From positions 1,548-6,853 of the forward strand of contig DJFO01000410.1 of NCBI GenBank assembly GCA_002432555.1: DNA of 5,306 bases, read 5' to 3'. Source of the DNA: Marinagarivorans sp. UBA5870 (GTDB lineage: Bacteria > Pseudomonadota > Gammaproteobacteria > Pseudomonadales > Cellvibrionaceae). Shown here piece after piece: positions 1 to 4,447 of the stretch. The notes under the pieces are model-generated. The model had not been told where the DNA came from, did no database searches, and saw only the letters and a program-made list of their open reading frames with translations. A program made the position numbers and the translations under genes. Every line of letters begins with the position of its first letter. Position 1 is the stretch's first letter.

Positions 1-456
1 CGCAAGTTGTTCTTCAATCTGCGCGGTCAGAAAAAACACCTCGGCTGGCTGAGCCGCCAGGAAGCCGAAGCCGTGGCGAAAGACCTGAACGTCGACGTCA
101 AACACGTGCACGATATGGAGGGGCGGCTGGCAGCTTTCGATGCCGGGTTCGATGCGGGGGTCGATGAAGACGACGAGACGGCCTACCAGGCTCCCGTCAA
201 TTACCTGGAAGACCGGCGATTTGATCCGGCGACCATGCTCGAAAATGCCGACTGGGAAGACAACAGTGTCAGCAACTTGGAGCAAGCCCTGGAGAAACTG
301 GATGATCGCAGCCGGGACATTCTGCAGAAGCGCTGGTTGAATGACGAAAAGGCGACCCTGCACGAGTTGGCGGCGGAATACGGCGTATCCGCTGAGCGCA
401 TCCGCCAATTGGAAAAAAATGCCATGAAAAAAGTCCGGGTCATGATCGAAGCCTGA
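1..456 (+). CDS. rpoH: RNA polymerase heat-shock sigma factor RpoH (sigma-32), 3' part only
   Basis: This is the C-terminal half (151 residues) of the alternative sigma factor that directs RNA polymerase to heat-shock promoters. The 5' end lies outside the window and the frame is open from base 1. The first residues, RKLFFNLR, are the RpoH box that separates RpoH from the housekeeping sigma factor and is linked to core binding and FtsH/chaperone control. A sigma region 3-like stretch follows (GWLSRQEAEAVAKDL). An acidic linker then leads to region 4, whose helix-turn-helix (HELAAEYGVSAERIRQLEK, about visible residues 120-138) reads the -35 element. The ending NAMKKVRVMIEA matches the usual RpoH C-terminus, and the visible length is close to the corresponding part of E. 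coli RpoH (284 residues in total). In many gammaproteobacteria rpoH follows ftsYEX, which would lie upstream. A strong terminator after the stop suggests it ends its transcription unit. Confidence 0.97.
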   Translation, partial: RKLFFNLRGQKKHLGWLSRQEAEAVAKDLNVDVKHVHDMEGRLAAFDAGFDAGVDEDDETAYQAPVNYLEDRRFDPATMLENADWEDNSVSNLEQALEKLDDRSRDILQKRWLNDEKATLHELAAEYGVSAERIRQLEKNAMKKVRVMIEA

Positions 457-482
457 ACCACTCGGGCCACCCGGACTCCTTA

Positions 483-506
483 TTTTGTGCAGAGTTTTGT
501 GTAGAG
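483..506. repeat. 12-bp tandem direct repeat between rpoH stop and its terminator
   Basis: Two adjacent 12-base units, TTTTGTGCAGAG (483-494) and TTTTGTGTAGAG (495-506), differ at one position (C490 versus T502). They sit directly against the 5' arm of the rpoH terminator. The repetition is seen directly. A role is not known: it could be a simple duplication or a binding site for a regulator of the downstream gene. Confidence 0.75.
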
Positions 507-538
507 AAGCCGCCTGACCCGCGGCTTTTTTAGTTTTT
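507..538 (+). terminator. Rho-independent terminator of rpoH
   Basis: The stem AAGCCGC (507-513) pairs perfectly with GCGGCTT (521-527) around the 7-base loop CTGACCC. A T-rich tail follows: T526-531, then AG, then T534-538. It lies about 50 bases after the rpoH stop, so it should separate rpoH from the Toprim gene downstream. Confidence 0.9.
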
Positions 539-541
539 GTT

Positions 542-568
542 CCGCCCGCATGTGTCGCTGTCGGGCGG
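542..568 (+). other. GC-rich inverted repeat in the leader of the Toprim gene
   Basis: CCGCCCG (542-548) pairs with CGGGCGG (562-568) around a 13-base loop. No T-run follows, so it does not look like a terminator. It ends 26 bases before the ATG at 595. It could be a structured 5' leader or a protein-binding palindrome. No convincing promoter hexamers were found around it. Confidence 0.5.
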
Positions 569-583
569 TGTGACGAGTGACCC

Positions 584-587
584 AGGA
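584..587 (+). promoter_or_regulatory. Ribosome binding site deciding the start of the Toprim gene
   Basis: AGGA (584-587) stands 7 bases before ATG 595. The in-frame GTG at 577 has no comparable Shine-Dalgarno sequence, so 595 is preferred as the start. Confidence 0.65.
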
Positions 588-594
588 ATCCGCC

Positions 595-1737
595 ATGAGC
601 GAAGCGCCGCTGCTGACCGAAGAGACTCACGCATTGCTGCATCGGTTGTTAGACAAAGCCGATGCTGGCCGCATGCGCTGGCAGCTCAAATGTTCGGCGC
701 GGGAGACCCCGGAATTGTATGACTTCGCGGACCAAAGTCAGGTGGACGTGGTTTGGGAGGACCTGCAACAACTGGCCAAGCTCGGGGTGCTGGATCTCAA
801 GCTCAAAACTCGCCAGCGGCCAGGCGCGAACGACTATGACGATGGTGTGATTCAGCTGAAATACGAAGCCGAGGAAACAGTGCGCCTCTGGCTGCAGCGC
901 CCGGCATTCGATCCGCGGCAGCACTTATGGGACTCGGCCCTGGCGCATCACCTGCACACTTTCGAAGACGGCGGGGAAGCGCTGAGCCGCGAAATTCTCC
1001 GTTTCCCCGGGCGCACTTACGAACAGCTGGCCGCAGCATTTGCGCGTATTCCGGCAGAGCTGCAGCAGCCGCTGACGCTCCGCCAACTTTCTGCCCGCTG
1101 CTTCTGGGGTGCGTCCAAATTTCTCGACCGCCGCGAACTTTTGATCGCCGCCACCTTTCCCAGTCTCGCCAGCAAGATCCGCGCGCGGCCCCTTTTGCTT
1201 TCGGTATATCTGCCGGAACGCCTGGACCAAATCCTATTCGTGGAAAACCAGGATACCTACCTCGGTCTGGTCGGCCAGGCACCCAGCAGCGTCGGGCTCG
1301 TATACCTCGCCGGATTTCGCGGCGCGGCTTTGCGTGTGCGTGAAGCTGGTCAGGCGGTTTTCACCTACGTCAACGCGGTCAGCCCGGCCGTGAGTGCCAA
1401 ATTCAATGAGTTTTGGCTTGGACACAGCCAGATGCCCTGTTTTTTTTGGGGTGATCTCGACTTTGCCGGCATGGCAATTCTCGCATCGCTCAAGCTGGTG
1501 TTTCCCAGCGTTGAGGCGTGGCAGCCGGGCTATCAGCCGATGGTCTCCCTGCTGCGCCAGGGCGGCGGTCACTCCGCCGTCGGCGGCAACAAAGACAAGC
1601 AGTACCATCCGGGGTCGACCCAGTGTCCCTATGCGGACTACGTGCTGATCCCGGCGATGGAGGAACAGTTGGCGTTTGTCGACCAGGAGACTATTCCGGT
1701 CAAATCCATCCAATGGCACCCGGGGCTTGAAGCATGA
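595..1737 (+). CDS. Standalone JetD-like Toprim-domain protein (DUF2220-like)
   Basis: A 380-residue protein whose C-terminal half resembles the DUF2220/JetD C-terminal domain, a Toprim fold related to topoisomerase VI A/Spo11. In Wadjet systems JetD is the nuclease subunit that cuts plasmid DNA. Seen here: an LSARCFWGASKFLD stretch (about 165-178), like the 'S..fG.SK.L' signature of the family; the Toprim glutamate in FVENQDT (E217); and the acidic pair in FFWGDLDFAGMAIL (D287, D289). A C-terminal MEEQLAFVDQETI recalls the family's closing '..EQE.I' motif. The N-terminal 100 or so residues may be winged-helix-like, and I do not recognise a DUF3322 domain in them. ATG 595 is chosen for its AGGA site; GTG 577 would add 6 residues. 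The stop overlaps the kinase start (ATGA), giving translational coupling. No JetA, JetB or JetC gene is in the window, and a terminator separates it from rpoH. Metal-dependent DNA cleavage is inferred from the motifs; the biological role is unknown. Confidence 0.82.
   Translation: MSEAPLLTEETHALLHRLLDKADAGRMRWQLKCSARETPELYDFADQSQVDVVWEDLQQLAKLGVLDLKLKTRQRPGANDYDDGVIQLKYEAEETVRLWLQRPAFDPRQHLWDSALAHHLHTFEDGGEALSREILRFPGRTYEQLAAAFARIPAELQQPLTLRQLSARCFWGASKFLDRRELLIAATFPSLASKIRARPLLLSVYLPERLDQILFVENQDTYLGLVGQAPSSVGLVYLAGFRGAALRVREAGQAVFTYVNAVSPAVSAKFNEFWLGHSQMPCFFWGDLDFAGMAILASLKLVFPSVEAWQPGYQPMVSLLRQGGGHSAVGGNKDKQYHPGSTQCPYADYVLIPAMEEQLAFVDQETIPVKSIQWHPGLEA
1440..1451 (+). other. T8G4 homopolymer run just before the Toprim DxD codons
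   Basis: Eight T (1440-1447) are followed by four G (1448-1451), coding for the FFWG that leads into D287. Loss of one T would change frame and end at a stop near 1648. Gain of one T would give TTG GGG then TGA (1452-1454), stopping right at the catalytic motif. The run and its consequences are read directly; whether slippage happens is not known. Confidence 0.7.
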
Positions 1738-2618
1738 ATGCGCCAATTTACGCAGGAATAGATGCTGGCGGCACCGAATTTAAATGCGTGCTCGGTCGCG
1801 GCCCGGATCAGGTGCTGGCGCACACCCGAATTCCGGTGACCTATCCGGATGCCACCTTGGCCGCTTGCGCCCAATTTTTTCACACCGCCATGGCGCAACA
1901 CGGCGCCGCCGCGGCATTAGGCATTGCGAGTTTCGGACCCGTCGACCTCCAGACGGAATCGCCGACTTACGGCTTCATCACTTCCACCCCCAAACCCCAC
2001 TGGGCAAATACCGCCATAGTGGCCTATTTCCGCAGCGCACTGAATTTACCCTTGCGCTTCGATACCGATGTCAACGGTGCCCTGCTCGCGGAGCAGCGGT
2101 GGGGATCGGCGCGCGGGCTACACAGCGCCGTCTACGTCACTGTGGGTACAGGCATAGGTGCGGGAGTCATGATCGATGGCCGACTGGTGCACGGCGCCAT
2201 GCACGCAGAAGCGGGTCATATGCTGGTGCCGCGCCACCCGGCCGATCCTTTTTCCGGTTGCTGCCCGTATCACGGCGGCTGTATCGAGGGTCTCGCCAGT
2301 GGACCCGCGCTCGCGCAGCGCTGGCAACAGAACCCCAAGACCCTGCCGGATAACCATACGGCCTGGGAGCTGGAAGCGCACTATCTGGCGCTCCTCTGCG
2401 TCAATCTCGCGTTGGTGTATTCACCGCAAAAAATCATCCTCGGCGGCGGAGTCTTGCAGCGCACCTGCCTGCTGCCGCTGATCCGCCGCGCCTACCTGGC
2501 GCTGATGAACGCCTACCTCGGCGATCAGACGCAGTCTGTTGAAACCTTTATAGTCGCCGCCGCTCTCGGCGAAGTGGCGGGGTCGATGGGCGCGTTGGCC
2601 CTGGCCGAGACTGACTAA
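1734..2618 (+). CDS. ROK-family fructokinase (ScrK/GmuE-like sugar kinase)
   Basis: A cytoplasmic ROK kinase of 294 residues, close to the usual size of about 300, that likely phosphorylates fructose with ATP to fructose 6-phosphate. The N-terminal phosphate-binding motif is GIDAGGTEFK (8-17). GIASFGPVD and TYGFITSTPKPHW are typical of the Bacillus GmuE (YdhR) type of fructokinase. The catalytic aspartate is D112 in DTDVNGA, and VGTGIGAG (137-144) is the second nucleotide motif. The zinc site is of the fructokinase form: H162, then C177-PY-H180-GG-C183, followed by IEGLASGPA. This differs from the CxCGxxGC of typical ROK glucokinases and favours fructose over glucose, although substrate choice is inference. 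KIILGGGV near the C-terminus is also a ROK signature. The start is fixed by the ATGA overlap with the Toprim gene; there is no strong ribosome site of its own, so coupling is likely. No sugar transporter or repressor is adjacent. Confidence 0.93.
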   Translation: MNAPIYAGIDAGGTEFKCVLGRGPDQVLAHTRIPVTYPDATLAACAQFFHTAMAQHGAAAALGIASFGPVDLQTESPTYGFITSTPKPHWANTAIVAYFRSALNLPLRFDTDVNGALLAEQRWGSARGLHSAVYVTVGTGIGAGVMIDGRLVHGAMHAEAGHMLVPRHPADPFSGCCPYHGGCIEGLASGPALAQRWQQNPKTLPDNHTAWELEAHYLALLCVNLALVYSPQKIILGGGVLQRTCLLPLIRRAYLALMNAYLGDQTQSVETFIVAAALGEVAGSMGALALAETD

Positions 2619-2646
2619 TCATGCCCCCATCGAGTCCCTCTGACCT

Positions 2647-2652
2647 AAGGAG
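2647..2652 (+). promoter_or_regulatory. Strong ribosome binding site of the DUF481 gene
   Basis: AAGGAG (2647-2652) lies 5 bases before ATG 2658. It is the best Shine-Dalgarno match in the window and fixes the start of the outer membrane protein. It suggests higher translation than the coupled kinase upstream. Confidence 0.85.
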
Positions 2653-2657
2653 TCAAA

Positions 2658-3446
2658 ATGCATCGCCCCCTCGCCGGCCTAGTCGTCGCCGCCCTCTCGC
2701 TCAACACCGCGGCGCAGGTAACCGAAAAACCTTTGCAGGCCGATATCGAAGTGGGGCTCTTGGCGACCTCGGGCAATACCGACTCCACTGCGGCCAAAGC
2801 CAAAATTGACCTAAAACACGAGCTGACTCAGTGGCGCAACCACTATGTGCTCGAGGGCTTGTACAAGGAGGACGAAGTCGAAGTGGAGCAGGGCGGCGCG
2901 ACGGTGGAGGAGAGTCAGGTGACCGCGGAAAAATATTTCGCTTCGGCCCAGACCGATTACAAGCTCGACAGCAAACATCGCACGCTGTTTATTTTCGGTT
3001 CCTACGATAAAGACCGCTTCAGCGGGTACGACTATCAGGCGGCGCTCGCGGTGGGTTATGCGGACCGGCTGCTGCAGGGGAAAGACTATTTTCTCGATTA
3101 CAGCGTGGGGCCCGGTATTTCCGTCAACCGCACGGAGGAAGTGCGCGACGAAACCGGCGCTTTGGTAACCGAGAGCAAGACCGAAGAGTCCCCCATGCTG
3201 CGGGCTGCCGCCACGTTTCAATACGATTTTAGCGAGACCGCCAAATTCACCCAAACCTTCGCCAGCGATGTCGCGCTGGAGTCCGGTGCCAACACCAAGA
3301 GCCGGGCCGAATCCGCGGTCACGGCCAACCTCAACCAGTCACTGGCGATGAAGGCGTCGTTCGCCATAACCCACAACACTGAGGTGCCGCCGGAGCGCGT
3401 GAGCAACGATAAACAATCCGCGCTGACGCTGGTCTACAGCTTCTAA
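2658..3446 (+). CDS. DUF481 (YdiY-like) outer membrane beta-barrel protein
   Basis: A 262-residue protein of the DUF481 family, members of which are annotated as salt-induced outer membrane proteins; their exact function is not established. The N-terminus is a Sec signal peptide: short basic start (MHR), hydrophobic core LAGLVVAALSL, and likely cleavage after A19 (NTAA/QV). The mature part opens with the family hallmark VGLLATSGNTDSTAAKAKIDL, trimmed here to the key GLLATSGNTD, then a WRNHYVLEG strand. Alternating polar/hydrophobic strands such as YFLDYSVGPGISV and TLFIFGSYDKDRFSGY fit a barrel. It ends TLVYSF, with the terminal phenylalanine recognised by the BAM assembly machinery. It starts 39 bp after the fructokinase with no hairpin between them, so it may be read from the same transcript. 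A hairpin right after the stop probably ends transcription. The acidic segment EDEVEVEQGG is probably a surface or periplasmic loop. Confidence 0.92.
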   Translation: MHRPLAGLVVAALSLNTAAQVTEKPLQADIEVGLLATSGNTDSTAAKAKIDLKHELTQWRNHYVLEGLYKEDEVEVEQGGATVEESQVTAEKYFASAQTDYKLDSKHRTLFIFGSYDKDRFSGYDYQAALAVGYADRLLQGKDYFLDYSVGPGISVNRTEEVRDETGALVTESKTEESPMLRAAATFQYDFSETAKFTQTFASDVALESGANTKSRAESAVTANLNQSLAMKASFAITHNTEVPPERVSNDKQSALTLVYSF

Positions 3447-3451
3447 GAGTG

Positions 3452-3479
3452 AGCGACGGCGGGATCGTCGTCGTTATTT
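3452..3479 (+). terminator. Probable terminator after the DUF481 gene
   Basis: A 10-bp stem, AGCGACGGCG (3452-3461) with CGTCGTCGTT (3466-3475), includes two G-U pairs and closes a GGAT loop. It begins 5 bases after the TAA stop. The tail is only weakly T-rich (TTATTT at 3474-3479), so termination may be partial. It lies upstream of a good promoter, which supports a transcription-unit boundary here. Confidence 0.55.
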
Positions 3480-3493
3480 GCCAACCCGGTGGT

Positions 3494-3521
3494 TTGACCC
3501 ACCCGGCGCAGCCGGTACAAT
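3494..3521 (+). promoter_or_regulatory. Sigma-70-type promoter of the mtfA-like gene
   Basis: A -35 hexamer TTGACC (3494-3499) and a -10 hexamer TACAAT (3516-3521) each match the consensus at five of six positions, with a 16-bp spacer. Transcription would start near 3528, giving a leader of about 50 bases before ATG 3578. This rules out the longer reading frame from GTG 3449 as the real start. The -35 sits in the centre of a small inverted repeat, GGTGG (3488-3492) with CCACC (3499-3503). Confidence 0.7.
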
Positions 3522-3536
3522 TCCCCCCGTTTTGTT

Positions 3537-3552
3537 GCCTGATCCTTCAGGC
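3537..3552 (+). other. Hairpin in the leader of the mtfA-like gene
   Basis: GCCTGA (3537-3542) pairs perfectly with TCAGGC (3547-3552) across a TCCT loop. It lies between the predicted transcription start and the ATG, 25 bases before the start codon. The following sequence TGAATTATTT is AT-rich but not a T-run. It could be a leader structure affecting translation or RNA stability, or a weak attenuator. Confidence 0.55.
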
Positions 3553-3577
3553 TGAATTATTTCGAGTTACCTCCGCC

Positions 3578-4438
3578 ATGCGCGATCCGGTTCTGTTTTA
3601 CGTCATTGTCGGCGGTCTCGCGCTCGGCGCGGCAGTCTATTGGGGTTGGCGCCAGTACCACTGGCAGCAGGCGCGCCGCGCGCCGTTTGCCGAAAATTGG
3701 CTGCGCCTGGTGCGCCAGACGCTGCCGTTTTACGACAATATGCCGCCGCCACTGCAGCAGCAATTGCTTAATCACATCAACAAATTTCTCTACTTCAAAC
3801 AATTTGTCGGGTGCGCCGGACTGGTAGTCACCGAAGAGATGCGCGTGACCATCGCCGCCTGCGCCTGTCTGCTGCTGCTCAACCGCCCCACGTTGGAATT
3901 CCGCAACGTGCACTGGATTTATCTGTACCCCGCCGAATTCGTGGTGCGGCACACGGTGAGCGACGCCGCCGGCGTGGTCTCGCAGGACGACGACGTGCGC
4001 ACCGGTGAATCCTGGGAGGACGGTCGGATCATATTGTCCTGGGACGAAGTGCAGGAGGGGGTTTACGACTTCAACGACGGTCGCAATGTGGTTCTGCATG
4101 AGTTTGCTCATCAGTTGGATGCCGAGTCCGGAAGCATGAACGGTGCGCCGCTGTTGCACAGCAAAGGTGCCTACGGCAGCTGGGCGACCATCCTTTCCCG
4201 CGAATTTAATTCGCTGCAGGATCATGCGTATTTCGGTCGCGAGTCGGTGCTGGACACCTATGGCGCGACCCACCCGGCGGAATTTTTTGCGGTGGCCACG
4301 GAGAGCTTTTTTGAAGAGCCGGAAGCGCTGGCGGAAGAGCACGAGGAACTGTTTACCGAGCTGCTCGCCTATTACCAAGTCGACCCGCGCGAGTGGCGTC
4401 AGGCGGCGCCGGCGACGCGCCGGGTCGGACAGGGCTGA
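3578..4438 (+). CDS. mtfA: MtfA-like zinc peptidase (M90 family) with N-terminal membrane anchor
   Basis: A 286-residue zinc metallopeptidase of the MtfA (peptidase M90) family. In E. coli, MtfA (265 residues) is cytosolic, binds and inactivates the glucose-PTS repressor Mlc, and has aminopeptidase activity. The zinc motif is HEFAH (H174, E175, H178) in VVLHEFAHQLD. A third ligand glutamate is expected in AEFFAVATESFF (E235 or E242). Other family blocks are IYLYPAEFVV, GRIILSWDEVQ and LDTYGATHPAEFFAV. Unlike the E. coli protein, it opens with a hydrophobic stretch, VLFYVIVGGLALGAAVYWGW (about residues 5-24), predicted to be a membrane anchor. RQYHWQQARR follows it, and the positive charges there would place the catalytic domain in the cytoplasm. 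ATG 3578 was chosen because the upstream promoter and hairpin lie inside the longer frame from GTG 3449. The ribosome site is weak. Whether its target is an Mlc homologue is unknown. It is probably co-transcribed with the RNA methyltransferase gene 9 bases downstream. Confidence 0.9.
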   Translation: MRDPVLFYVIVGGLALGAAVYWGWRQYHWQQARRAPFAENWLRLVRQTLPFYDNMPPPLQQQLLNHINKFLYFKQFVGCAGLVVTEEMRVTIAACACLLLLNRPTLEFRNVHWIYLYPAEFVVRHTVSDAAGVVSQDDDVRTGESWEDGRIILSWDEVQEGVYDFNDGRNVVLHEFAHQLDAESGSMNGAPLLHSKGAYGSWATILSREFNSLQDHAYFGRESVLDTYGATHPAEFFAVATESFFEEPEALAEEHEELFTELLAYYQVDPREWRQAAPATRRVGQG

Positions 4439-4441
4439 GGG
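4437..4441 (+). promoter_or_regulatory. Ribosome binding site for a GTG-started methyltransferase gene
   Basis: GAGGG (4437-4441) overlaps the TGA stop of the peptidase gene and stands 6 bases before GTG 4448. This supports GTG as the start and translational linkage of the two genes. Confidence 0.65.
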
Positions 4442-4447
4442 ATTCCG

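Noticed and set aside
463..473. Short hairpin CGGG-CCA-CCCG just after the rpoH stop as a terminator.
   Set aside because: The stem is only 4 bp with a 3-base loop and no T-run; the real terminator is at 507-538.
481..540. A sigma-70 promoter for the Toprim gene in the T-rich region after rpoH.
   Set aside because: No -35/-10 pair with acceptable hexamers and spacing was found; the T-runs belong to the terminator.
577..594. GTG at 577 as the start of the Toprim gene, adding MTQESA.
   Set aside because: It lacks a Shine-Dalgarno sequence, while ATG 595 has AGGA at a 7-base distance. The true start could still be 577; the difference is only six residues.
577..1737. A complete Wadjet (JetABCD) defence system.
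   Set aside because: Only a JetD-like protein is seen. Upstream is rpoH with its terminator, and downstream genes are a sugar kinase and an outer membrane protein.
1234..1746. Long antisense open frame opposite the Toprim gene.
   Set aside because: It is a shadow frame in GC-rich coding DNA with no recognisable protein motif, and the + strand frame has clear family motifs.
3449..3577. Extension of the peptidase frame upstream to GTG 3449, giving 43 extra residues.
   Set aside because: This stretch contains a terminator-like hairpin, a well-formed promoter and a leader hairpin. The translated extension does not resemble the family, and the membrane anchor starts right after ATG 3578.
3557..4378. 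Long antisense open frame opposite the peptidase gene.
   Set aside because: It mirrors the HExxH peptidase frame. Its translation is rich in Q, R and H, with no known domain and no ribosome site.
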